64,000 nucleotides of DNA from an uncultured Lachnospiraceae bacterium (lineage in GTDB: Bacteria > Bacillota > Clostridia > Lachnospirales > Lachnospiraceae), in NCBI GenBank assembly GCA_949948715.1, contig CATLGW010000001.1, positions 180,051 to 244,050 of the forward strand. The letters are read 5' to 3'. The translations under genes were made by a program, and so were the position numbers. Numbering within the stretch: the first letter of the stretch is position 1; every line of letters begins with the position of its first letter. Below are positions 1-7,292 of the stretch, one piece after another. The notes under the pieces are model-generated. The model ran no database searches. It worked only from the letters and a program-made list of their open reading frames with translations, and was not told where the DNA came from.

Positions 1-135
1 ACAGGAAGGGCAGTTGCGGAACTCAAATTTCACAGCAACTGCCCGGACAGTGCCCGGGACAATGCCCGGCTAAGTTTTTCAGACGGACATTGTTCCGCCT
101 AGACGATACAGGAAGGGCAGTTGCGGAACTCAAAT
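1..135 (+). repeat. 28-bp direct repeat with alternative hairpin arms in the leader of the RNase/Nudix gene
   Basis: The 28-bp stretch at 1-28 (beginning ACAGGAAGGGCAGTTGC) recurs identically at 108-135, just before the ribosome binding site of the first gene. The first copy may extend left of the window. The arm GCAACTGCCC at 34-43 can pair with GGGCAGTTGC either at 8-17 or at 115-124, so two mutually exclusive stem-loops are possible. Between them TGCCCGG occurs three times. Whether this is an attenuator, the end of an upstream gene or a duplication scar cannot be decided here. Confidence 0.6.
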
Positions 136-151
136 AGAAGGGAGGCGTATT

Positions 152-2074
152 ATGAGCAGACAGATTGCGGTGACAGGATCAGAGCACAAAAACCAGCCGG
201 GGGAGGCGAGAATGGAAGAGATCGCCCAGGGGGGGAAGCTGCTTTTTACCCGGTACAAAGACAGGGACTGCGCCTTTCTCATCCGGGGAAACAGACTCCT
301 TGCCATGCAGGTCCTCTCCCGGGGCGGAAGCCCTGTGGGGGCCGTCTATGTGGGCAGGGTGCAGAAGATGGTTCACAGCATAGAGGCCTGCTTTGTTCAG
401 ATTTCGGAGAGCGAGACAGGATTTCTTTCGCTGAAGCATGCCCGCCGCCCCGTTGTGTTCAACCGCCCCTTTAAACCGGAGAAGGGGGATACGCTGCGGG
501 AGGGGGACGAGCTGCTGGTGCAGATAAGCAGTGAGGCCCATAAGACGAAGCCCTTTCAGCTTTCCGCACATATCACCCTGACCAACGAGGTGGCCGTATT
601 GAACATCGCTCATAAGAGCACGGTCCGCTATTCCCAAAAGCTCTCCGAGGAGGCAAAGGAGAGGCTGAGGGAATGGCTCTTGGAGGCGGGAATTGCAAAA
701 GACAACCGGCTTGCCCTGGGGGAGGAGCTCTCTGCGGGAATGGTGGTCCGCACTCTGGCGGGGGAATGTGAAAAGGAGATTTTTCTGCAAAAGCTGGAGA
801 GTCTTTTGACGGAATTTACCGCCCTGTACAGACAGGGGAGGCACAGGACCCGTTTTTCCTGCCTCAGGGAGGCGGAATCCATTTACGCCGAGGTGACGGA
901 CAAGATGGTCCATCCCCAGGAGTATCAGGAGATTGTGACGGACGATCCAAAGCATTTTGAGGCACTTACCAGGCACTGTGCCCAAAGTCTTCTGCATAAG
1001 CCGGTGCGTTTGTACGAGGACGAAAGGCTGTCGTTGGCAAATCTCTATGGTTTGGAGACAAAGTGCAGGACGGCCTTTGAGAGAAAGATATGGCTGAAAT
1101 CGGGAGGCTATCTGGTCATCGATCCCACGGAGGCTTTGACCGTCATAGATGTCAATACCGGAAAGGCCGGGGCGTCTAAGGACGCAGAAAAGCATTATCG
1201 GCGGGTGAACCAGGAGGCCGCCGAGGAGGTGGCTGTGCAGATGCGGCTGCGGAATCTGTCGGGTATCATAGTGGTGGATTTCATTAATATGAGAAGCGCC
1301 GGGAGCCAGACAGAGCTCCTGCGCCAGATGCGCCGGCTGTTGAGGCAGGACAGACAGACGGTGGAGGCCGTGGATATCACGCCCTTAGGCCTGATGGAAA
1401 TTACCCGCAGCAGGAGGGGGATGTCCCTGGCAGATCAGATGAGACAGGAGAGCGGCGGGACGGACAGGCCACCGGACATTCGGAGAAAGGATGAGGAGCG
1501 TACCATGGAATTTCTTCACTTTGAGAAGGTAAAGGACGGAAAATATCTGAAAAATTATGAGCTCACCTACCGCAATAAAAAGGGCGGGGAGAAAAAATAC
1601 GAGATTGTCAGCAGAAGGGATCTGAAGGGCATAGAGGATGTGGGAGGCGCACCCAGCGGGGTCTCGATTGTAGCTACCTGCCAGGACAGGCTGCTTCTTC
1701 TGCACGAGTTCCGTATGGGAGTTAACCGGGCGATCTACAATCTATGCGCAGGTATGTTTAACGAGGGTGAGACCGTGGAGGACTGTATCTCCAGGGAGCT
1801 TTACGAGGAGACGGGGCTTACGGTAAAGCGTATCGTGAGAATCCTTCCGCCGTCCTTTGCGGCCGTGGCTTTTTCCGATACCACCACCCATATTGCCTTC
1901 GTGGAGGTGGAGGGGGAATTTTCGGATCACACCTCCGACAATGAGGAGATTGCGGCGAAATTTTATACCAGGGACGAGGTGCGCCGGCTGCTGGAGACGG
2001 AGAGTTTCAGCTCCCGGGCACAGATGGCGGCGTACTTTTTCAGCGAAGGCTATCGGGATATGAGCGAGGAATGA
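152..2074 (+). CDS. Ribonuclease E/G - Nudix hydrolase fusion protein
   Basis: This 640-residue protein joins two enzymes. Residues about 25-435 are an RNase E/G core: an S1-like segment (GAVYVGRVQKM, about 63-73) and the catalytic metal-binding aspartates in TVIDVNTGK (D333) and VVDFINM (D376). Such enzymes cut single-stranded RNA, often preferring 5'-monophosphate ends, in mRNA decay and rRNA processing. Residues about 452-640 are a Nudix hydrolase of ADP-ribose pyrophosphatase type, with a complete Nudix box (G-x5-E-x7-RELYEETGL) at 534-556. The reading frame is continuous, so the fusion is real as sequenced. ATG 152 follows GAAGGGAGG; Met21 is a weaker alternative. An internal start at Met452 has its own strong ribosome binding site. 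The Nudix substrate cannot be told from sequence. Confidence 0.9.
   Translation: MSRQIAVTGSEHKNQPGEARMEEIAQGGKLLFTRYKDRDCAFLIRGNRLLAMQVLSRGGSPVGAVYVGRVQKMVHSIEACFVQISESETGFLSLKHARRPVVFNRPFKPEKGDTLREGDELLVQISSEAHKTKPFQLSAHITLTNEVAVLNIAHKSTVRYSQKLSEEAKERLREWLLEAGIAKDNRLALGEELSAGMVVRTLAGECEKEIFLQKLESLLTEFTALYRQGRHRTRFSCLREAESIYAEVTDKMVHPQEYQEIVTDDPKHFEALTRHCAQSLLHKPVRLYEDERLSLANLYGLETKCRTAFERKIWLKSGGYLVIDPTEALTVIDVNTGKAGASKDAEKHYRRVNQEAAEEVAVQMRLRNLSGIIVVDFINMRSAGSQTELLRQMRRLLRQDRQTVEAVDITPLGLMEITRSRRGMSLADQMRQESGGTDRPPDIRRKDEERTMEFLHFEKVKDGKYLKNYELTYRNKKGGEKKYEIVSRRDLKGIEDVGGAPSGVSIVATCQDRLLLLHEFRMGVNRAIYNLCAGMFNEGETVEDCISRELYEETGLTVKRIVRILPPSFAAVAFSDTTTHIAFVEVEGEFSDHTSDNEEIAAKFYTRDEVRRLLETESFSSRAQMAAYFFSEGYRDMSEE
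1493..1507 (+). promoter_or_regulatory. Internal ribosome binding site and ATG for a free Nudix domain
   Basis: GAGGAG at 1493-1498 lies 6 nt before the in-frame ATG at 1505-1507, which is residue 452 of the RNase/Nudix protein and exactly the expected N-terminus of a stand-alone Nudix protein (MEFLHFEKVK). A separate 189-residue Nudix protein could therefore be made from the same message (to 2074). This is inferred from spacing and domain boundary only. Confidence 0.55.
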
Positions 2075-2090
2075 AAGGATGGGGAAGGCC

Positions 2091-3086
2091 ATGAAAATAT
2101 TTTGCTATTGTCTGCGGGATTTTGACGAGACCGAATTTTTTGACGAATTCTGCCCGGAGTATGGCGGAACCTACGCCTATACGGCGGAATACCCCAGCCA
2201 GGGAAATCTGGAGTTGGCCGAGGGGTATGATGCCGTCAGCGCAACCCCCTGCGATCTGAGCGCCCCGGTGTTGGAGCGCTTCCATGAGCTGGGCGTGCGC
2301 TATATCGCCACACGCTCCATCGGCTACGACCATATCGATCTGAAGAGGGCGAAAGAGCTGGGGATGGGGGTATGTCATGTGTCCTATGCCCCGGAGACGG
2401 TGGCCGATTATGCCATTATGCTGATTCTGATGTGCTGCCGGAATATCTGCCATATTCTGGACCGGGCCGCCGTGCAGGATTTTACCCTGAAGGGTAAGAT
2501 CGGGAGGGACTTGTGCGACTGCACCGTGGGAGTCATCGGAACCGGACAGATCGGAAGCACTGTGATTCGGCATCTCTCCTCCTTTGGGTGCCGTATTCTG
2601 GCCTATGATCTCTATCCCCGGGAGGAGCTTTCCGGGATGGCGGAGTATGTGACTTTGGAGGAGCTGTACGCCCAGGCCGATATCATCACTCTCCACACCC
2701 CTGCTACGGCGCAGAATTATCATCTGTTGAACAGGGAGGCTTTCGGACGGATGAAGCAGGGCGTGATTCTGGTGAACACCGCCAGGGGCAGTCTGATCGA
2801 CACAGGGGCTCTCATCGACGCCCTGGAGCAGGGCAGAATCGGACACGCGGCCCTGGATGTGCTGGAGCAGGAGGACGGACTGTACTATGCCAACCGCATG
2901 GGGGACGTGATCGTAAACCGGGATATGGCTGTGCTGCGCGCATTCCCCAATGTGATATTATCTCCTCACACGGCTTTTTACACGAGGAAGGTGGTTCGGG
3001 ACATGGCGTACAAAACAGTTCGGGGGGTTCACGATATGATGGAGGGAAATGAAAATCCCCTTGTGATTTTGAGGCCTTATCTGTAA
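2091..3086 (+). CDS. D-2-hydroxyacid dehydrogenase (D-lactate dehydrogenase type)
   Basis: A 331-residue NAD-dependent dehydrogenase that interconverts a 2-keto acid and the D-2-hydroxy acid, most likely pyruvate and D-lactate. It shows the substrate-domain motif TRSIGYDHID, the Rossmann motif VGVIGTGQIGS (GxGxxG), LVNTARGSLIDT with the catalytic Arg region, and the C-terminal LSPHTAFYT with the catalytic His. ATG 2091 (MKIFCYCLRD) is preferred over ATG 2079 because of GGGGAAGG just upstream and the usual family N-terminus. It starts 16 nt after the RNase/Nudix stop, so co-transcription is likely. VanH-like enzymes share the fold, but no D-Ala-D-Lac ligase or VanX is near, so ordinary lactate metabolism is favoured. 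Confidence 0.88.
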   Translation: MKIFCYCLRDFDETEFFDEFCPEYGGTYAYTAEYPSQGNLELAEGYDAVSATPCDLSAPVLERFHELGVRYIATRSIGYDHIDLKRAKELGMGVCHVSYAPETVADYAIMLILMCCRNICHILDRAAVQDFTLKGKIGRDLCDCTVGVIGTGQIGSTVIRHLSSFGCRILAYDLYPREELSGMAEYVTLEELYAQADIITLHTPATAQNYHLLNREAFGRMKQGVILVNTARGSLIDTGALIDALEQGRIGHAALDVLEQEDGLYYANRMGDVIVNRDMAVLRAFPNVILSPHTAFYTRKVVRDMAYKTVRGVHDMMEGNENPLVILRPYL

Positions 3087-3145
3087 AATTCTCATTCCGC
3101 CCAATGGGAAAATCTTGTCAGTTTCTAAATTATTCGATATTTCTA

Positions 3146-3191
3146 TTGACACGTCTGTATCGACTGTATATACTGTTAATATACAGTCGAT
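3146..3191 (+). promoter_or_regulatory. Promoter and GntR-type operator
   Basis: TTGACA (3146-3151), a 17-bp spacer and TATACT (3169-3174) form a good sigma-A promoter. A perfect 13-bp inverted repeat, ATCGACTGTATAT at 3159-3171 and its complement at 3179-3191 with a 7-nt spacer, overlaps the -10 box. It lies directly upstream of the GntR gene, so autorepression of the regulator/ABC operon is the likely role. Confidence 0.85.
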
Positions 3192-3234
3192 TGTACGGAT
3201 GGAGGTACCGCCATCCGGAGAAAAGGATACCCAT

Positions 3235-3603
3235 ATGAACATTTTCATTGATAATAAGAGCGGGGAGCCGATCTACACTCAGATCTACACCCAGCTAAAG
3301 AATCAGATTCTTGGCGGGAATCTGGTTGAGGACCAGGCTTTGCCCTCTATTCGGAGTCTTGCCAAGGATCTTCGCATCAGCGTGATCACCACCAAACGCG
3401 CATATGATGAGCTGGAAAGAGAAGGCTTTATCTATGCCGTGGCGGCCAAGGGCTTCTTTGTGGCGCCTAAAAATGTAGAGCTTCTTCGGGAGGAGCATTT
3501 GAAGCGCATCGAGGAGCATGTGGCGCAGATCAAGAAGCTGGCTGCTTCCTGCAATTTGAGCAGACAGGATATTATTGACTTATTCGACATAATGGAGGAA
3601 TAG
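3235..3603 (+). CDS. GntR family transcriptional regulator, YtrA-like
   Basis: A 122-residue repressor with an N-terminal winged helix (PIYTQIYTQLKNQILGGNL...LPSIRSLAKDLRISVITTKRAYDELEREGFI) and a short C-terminal helical tail, the architecture of the YtrA subfamily that controls ABC transporters. ATG 3235 is chosen because GGAGAAAAGG precedes it and homologues begin at this point; the open frame extends back to 3115 across the promoter. It is followed 2 nt later by the ABC ATPase gene. The perfect dyad over its promoter suggests autoregulation. The inducing signal is unknown; YtrA relatives respond to cell-wall-active compounds. Confidence 0.9.
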   Translation: MNIFIDNKSGEPIYTQIYTQLKNQILGGNLVEDQALPSIRSLAKDLRISVITTKRAYDELEREGFIYAVAAKGFFVAPKNVELLREEHLKRIEEHVAQIKKLAASCNLSRQDIIDLFDIMEE

Positions 3604-3605
3604 AG

Positions 3606-4463
3606 ATGAGAGATGCTTCTTATACAAACGCCATCGAGGCGGCGGGGCTGTCCAAAAGCTATCCGGGATTTGAACTTAGGGATATCGATCTGAAGCTGCC
3701 CAGGGGCTGCATTATGGGGTTAATCGGGGAGAACGGGGCAGGCAAGACCACCACCGTCAAGCTTTTACTCAATGCCGTGAGAAAGAGCGGCGGCAGCGCC
3801 CGGATTTTGGGGACGGACACCACCGCCAAGGGATTCCACAGAGTCAAGGAGGATTTGGGCGTGGTGCTGGACGAGGTAAGCTTTCCCGACTGCATGAATG
3901 CCGGCAGGGTGCAGGCCATTTTGCGAAACAGCTTTCGGAATTGGGATGACAAAGCGTTTTCCGGATACATGGAGCGTTTTTCCCTGCCCTGGAAAAAGGA
4001 GTTCAAGACCTTCTCCAAGGGCATGAAGATGAAATTCGGACTGGCCGTGGCCCTGTCCCATCATCCCAAGCTTTTGATTCTGGATGAGGTGACCAGCGGC
4101 CTGGATCCGGTGGCCAGGGAGGATGTGCTGGAGCTGCTCTGTGATTTTACCAGACAGGAGGATCACTCCATTTTGATTTCCTCTCATATCGTGGAGGATT
4201 TGGAGAAAATATGCGACTATGCGGCCTTTTTTCACAAGGGGCGGGAAATTCTGTGCGAGGAAAAGGACAGACTTTTGGAGGACTACGGGATGCTGCGCTG
4301 CACCGGGGAGGAGCTTGCCCGGTGCGGGAACGCCGTGGTGAACAAGAGGGAGACGGAGTACGGGGTCACCGCCCTGGTGAAAAGGAAGGGGATTCCCGCT
4401 TCTTATCCGGTGAGCCCTGTGACTCTGGGAGAAATCTTTGTTTCGATGGTGAAGGGAAGGTGA
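3606..4463 (+). CDS. ABC transporter ATP-binding protein
   Basis: A 285-residue ATPase with Walker A GENGAGKTTT, Walker B LLILDEVTSGLD and the H-loop SSHIVEDLE. The signature motif is the diverged FSKGMKMK found in YtrB/BcrA-like exporters. It should power the membrane protein encoded immediately downstream. It begins 2 nt after the GntR stop and is part of the same operon. The C-terminal 60 residues after the NBD are variable. Cargo unknown; drug or cell-envelope stress export is the usual role of such GntR-linked pairs. Confidence 0.9.
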   Translation: MRDASYTNAIEAAGLSKSYPGFELRDIDLKLPRGCIMGLIGENGAGKTTTVKLLLNAVRKSGGSARILGTDTTAKGFHRVKEDLGVVLDEVSFPDCMNAGRVQAILRNSFRNWDDKAFSGYMERFSLPWKKEFKTFSKGMKMKFGLAVALSHHPKLLILDEVTSGLDPVAREDVLELLCDFTRQEDHSILISSHIVEDLEKICDYAAFFHKGREILCEEKDRLLEDYGMLRCTGEELARCGNAVVNKRETEYGVTALVKRKGIPASYPVSPVTLGEIFVSMVKGR

Positions 4464-4468
4464 GGAGT

Positions 4469-5101
4469 ATGAAGGGATTATTGTTGAAGGAGCTTTATTC
4501 GGCGGCAAACAAGAGCCTTCTCATACCTGTGCTTGGGGTAAGCGGGGCGTTTCTGGCGATGAGTCTAAAAGGCTTAGACAATCTGTTTTTCTGGTTTTAT
4601 CCGGTGTTTTTCTGCAGTATGATCCCCTTTTTCTCCATGCAGAGGGAGGAGGCCAGCCATTGGCAGGTTTACTGCGACACCCTCCCCTACTCCAGAGCCC
4701 AGATTGTGTCCGCCAAGTATGTTACTACCATGATCTGTAGCCTGGGCAGCGCTTTGATTATAGGATGCGTTCATCTGACCCGGATTTCCTTTGAGACGGG
4801 GTTTCCCATCTTCTGTCTGATGACGGCCTTTGGCATATGCACCCCGGCCCTTATTTACCCCTTTATATTCGCTCTGGGGGTGGCCAAGGGTATGATTGCC
4901 TATTATGTGATCTGTGTGCTGGTCGGTGTGGTGGGCGTAGGCGGAGCGTCCCGCATGGCCATAGTGTTTGGGGAAGAAGGCTCCGGAAAGCTGCCCGTAT
5001 CAGGGCTCGAAGCAGGACTTATGATACTGCTTGCCACAGGGGCGGTGCTCGTCGTCTCCTGGTTTGTGTCCGTGAAGGTGTACCAAAGAAGAGAATTGTA
5101 A
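4469..5101 (+). CDS. ABC-2 type permease of the GntR-linked transporter
   Basis: A 210-residue integral membrane protein with about six hydrophobic segments (for example LLIPVLGVSGAFLAMSL, NLFFWFYPVFFCSMIPFF, MIAYYVICVLVGVVGVG, LMILLATGAVLVVSWF). It resembles ABC-2 permeases paired with YtrB-like ATPases. ATG 4469 lies 5 nt after the ATPase stop behind GGTGAGGAG; the longer frame to 4211 is only overlap with the ATPase gene. Together with the ATPase it would form a homo- or heterodimeric exporter in the cytoplasmic membrane. Confidence 0.85.
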   Translation: MKGLLLKELYSAANKSLLIPVLGVSGAFLAMSLKGLDNLFFWFYPVFFCSMIPFFSMQREEASHWQVYCDTLPYSRAQIVSAKYVTTMICSLGSALIIGCVHLTRISFETGFPIFCLMTAFGICTPALIYPFIFALGVAKGMIAYYVICVLVGVVGVGGASRMAIVFGEEGSGKLPVSGLEAGLMILLATGAVLVVSWFVSVKVYQRREL

Positions 5102-5192
5102 GATGATGAAACTTTTTCCCTCCGGGGGCGTCTGTTTTCATGAAAGGGATTTTACAACGGATTGAAAAAGACGGCAAAAGGAGCGGAAAATT

Positions 5193-6422
5193 ATGAGAAA
5201 AAAGATAATTGCGGGATTGTTTGCGGTTTGTGCCGTATCTTCCCTGGCCCTGATGGGGGGCTGCGGACAAGGGGAGTCTTTGCCGGAGCCAAGGGCACTG
5301 GAGGGGGAGCCTGTGCCGGGGAATTCTGTGCCAGCCGCCATGTCAGGAGAGACCATACAGGGGGAGTCTTCGCCGGAAGGGGCCACACAGGAGGAGTCTG
5401 TGCCGGAAACCGGGACGCCAAAGAGCGGGAACGGCGGGAATCGGACAGGGGCGGATATCCCCCGGGAGGGATCGGAAGGCATGGGGGAGGGCGTGCTGCC
5501 GGAGACGGATTCGGAGGCCGTGAGGGCGTATCTGTCCCAATTTCCCGAACACTTTGAGGAGTATGAGGGAAGGGACGACTGTTTTGTGATGGTTCACGGG
5601 AAGGAGCATTGGGGCAGGGACAAATGGGACGGCTTTCTGGAGGATACTGCCCGGGGAACCCCCTCCTGTATTACGCTGGTGCAGTTTACGGTGGAAGGAG
5701 ATCCCGTTTTGGACTATCTGGCCTATGACGGGCAGAGATATTTTCATGTGTCGGATGCTTCCCGGGACGGATTCGGCAATCCGGAGAACGCCTTTTTTGA
5801 GGAGACTCGCTCCTGTCTGAAGGATTTTCTTTATCACGATAGGTCGGGAGACGAGTACCGTTATGTGCTTTTGACGGACAGCCCGGAGCTTACCATGACA
5901 GAAATTGAGTGGTATTGGTATGTGGGACAGTACACCGACTGCGCGGACGCTGTGCCGGACGCCACCCCGCTTTTTATGCTTTTGGAGAGTGAGAGAGAGC
6001 GGGACGCGCCGAAGGCGGAGCCGGGGGAGTCCTTTAACCGGAAGGTAAACACTCTGGAGGGCCTTACCGCAAAGCTTCTCTATTGTACGCCCGTGTCTCT
6101 GGGGATCAAAATCACCAACGAATCAGGGAGGGAGCTTCTATACGGTGAGGCGTATGATCTGCAGATTTTGCAGGAGGGGGACTGGCGCAGCCTGTCTTAT
6201 CTGATTGACGATGCCGCCTTCCGCGAGGTGGGGTTTAACCTGGGGAAAGGGGAATCAGTGATCTGGGGGACGGACTGGACGCTCTTTCACGGTGTGCTGG
6301 AGACCGGAAATTACAGAATAGTGAAGACTGTCACAGGCGGCGGGGAAGGCCTGAACCATGGGGAACATTATCTGGCCGTAGAATTTGACATTCCCTGCGG
6401 TCTGCCCCTCTATGGAGAGTGA
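5193..6422 (+). CDS. Lipoprotein with DUF4362-like and Ig-like domains
   Basis: A 409-residue secreted lipoprotein: signal peptide MRKKIIAGLFAVCAVSSLALMGGC with lipobox Cys24, a Glu/Gly/Pro-rich linker to about residue 100, a DUF4362-like domain (CFVMVHGKEHWGRDKWDGF) at about 125-265, and a C-terminal bacterial Ig-like domain (LGIKITNESGRELLYGEAYDLQI) at about 305-405. AGGAGCGG precedes the start. It is probably anchored outside the membrane. Function unknown; it is not obviously linked to the upstream transporter (91-nt gap). A GC-rich stem-loop without a T-run lies just downstream near 6430-6458. Confidence 0.75.
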   Translation: MRKKIIAGLFAVCAVSSLALMGGCGQGESLPEPRALEGEPVPGNSVPAAMSGETIQGESSPEGATQEESVPETGTPKSGNGGNRTGADIPREGSEGMGEGVLPETDSEAVRAYLSQFPEHFEEYEGRDDCFVMVHGKEHWGRDKWDGFLEDTARGTPSCITLVQFTVEGDPVLDYLAYDGQRYFHVSDASRDGFGNPENAFFEETRSCLKDFLYHDRSGDEYRYVLLTDSPELTMTEIEWYWYVGQYTDCADAVPDATPLFMLLESERERDAPKAEPGESFNRKVNTLEGLTAKLLYCTPVSLGIKITNESGRELLYGEAYDLQILQEGDWRSLSYLIDDAAFREVGFNLGKGESVIWGTDWTLFHGVLETGNYRIVKTVTGGGEGLNHGEHYLAVEFDIPCGLPLYGE

Positions 6423-6531
6423 CGGCGAATGGGCCCCGGACGATCCTGCCGGGGTCCATTGTCGATGTCGGCTCGGGTACGAGGGGCAGTGCCGTCACAT
6501 ATACTAAATAAAAGTATATTGTGGTGGCTTT

Positions 6532-6942
6532 ATGGACTGCAGGGATAAAATTTTATCCAATAATTTTTATGACGTTATCACAGATTTTCCAATCAATATC
6601 ACATCGGAAACCAGCTTTGACCTTTGCTATGTGAATGTTGAGGAAACCTACAATTTGATCTACATCAACAGCATGGGGCTTCCCAGGCTGCTCGACAATC
6701 CCTATGATTATCAGAATATCCCAAAGCTTTACGGACTTATGGAGGATACGGGCTCCGCGCCGGGGTTTAATCCCAACAATCTGATCGCCAGCGGCATCAG
6801 TCAGGTGCAGGGGCCTCCCCTGGGACTTACGGGGAGGGGAGTCGTTCTGTGTTTTATTGACACCGGGGAGGGAGTTGAACTGATGCAGACAGTCCGCCGG
6901 GAGAAGACGTTCCCTGGTGCCATGGCGACTGCGTCGTCATAG
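6532..6942 (+). pseudogene. S8 subtilase, N-terminal fragment interrupted by serine-recombinase element
   Basis: The first 111 codons encode the N-terminal part of a Csp-like subtilase, ending in LTGRGVVLCFIDTG, which contains the catalytic Asp. After the GG at 6865-6866 the frame enters the inserted element and stops 25 codons later at 6942. The missing His and Ser parts lie at 10598-11980. Removing the element joins the two halves in frame into a 571-residue protease. As it stands no active enzyme can be made. Confidence 0.9.
6859..6886 (+). other. Left attachment junction (attL) of the serine-recombinase element
   Basis: Host codons GAC-ACC (Asp-Thr) are followed by the GG core at 6865-6866 and then element DNA. 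The reverse complement of 6867-6886 reads GCATCAGTTCAACTCCCTCC. Its outer half matches the right element end, at the same 20-bp distance from the core. The boundary is inferred from host-gene continuity and this symmetry. Confidence 0.8.
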
Positions 6943-6998
6943 GACAAAGAATATTCCGCATAAGGTTAAGCAGAGAAATCAAAGCAGGAGGCCGCGAA

Positions 6999-7292
6999 AT
7001 GCTTCCAACCCAGGAGGAATTACGGCAGATGCAAGACGGCGATATCCGCCTGATAGACAGAGAAGGGCTGGCAGATATCGGCGGGATACAGATCGACGGG
7101 AGTCTGCCCATTGACAGGCGTGTGGAGAGCTATCTGGAACAGGCGGGCAATCCTTTTTTTCTGAGGGCCGGGGATTATGTGATTGAGATGAAATATGCGG
7201 AGAACGGCCGGAGTATGGGGGATTGTGTGGAGGAATACCTCTCCCGCAGGGAGAACGGGCGGTATATAACGGGCCCGGGGGAGATGCCTTGA
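6999..7292 (+). CDS. Small DUF6870-like protein coupled to serine recombinases
   Basis: A 97-residue protein (MLPTQEELRQMQDGDIRLIDREGLADIGGIQIDGSLPIDRRVESYLEQAGNPF begins it in outline: acidic N-terminus, then a compact alpha/beta region). It resembles small uncharacterised proteins found beside recombinases in Lachnospiraceae; the DUF6870 assignment is from memory. AGGAGG at 6989-6994 supports the start. Its TGA overlaps the TTG start of recombinase 1 (TTGA at 7289-7292), implying coupled translation. A role as recombination directionality factor is a guess from position. No DNA-binding motif is obvious. Confidence 0.65.
   Translation: MLPTQEELRQMQDGDIRLIDREGLADIGGIQIDGSLPIDRRVESYLEQAGNPFFLRAGDYVIEMKYAENGRSMGDCVEEYLSRRENGRYITGPGEMP

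Noticed and set aside
2091..3086. VanH-type vancomycin resistance dehydrogenase
   Set aside because: No VanA-type ligase, VanX or VanRS genes nearby; an ordinary D-lactate dehydrogenase fits.
6430..6458. GC-rich stem-loop after the lipoprotein gene as a terminator
   Set aside because: The stem is plausible but no T-run follows, so it was not listed as a terminator.
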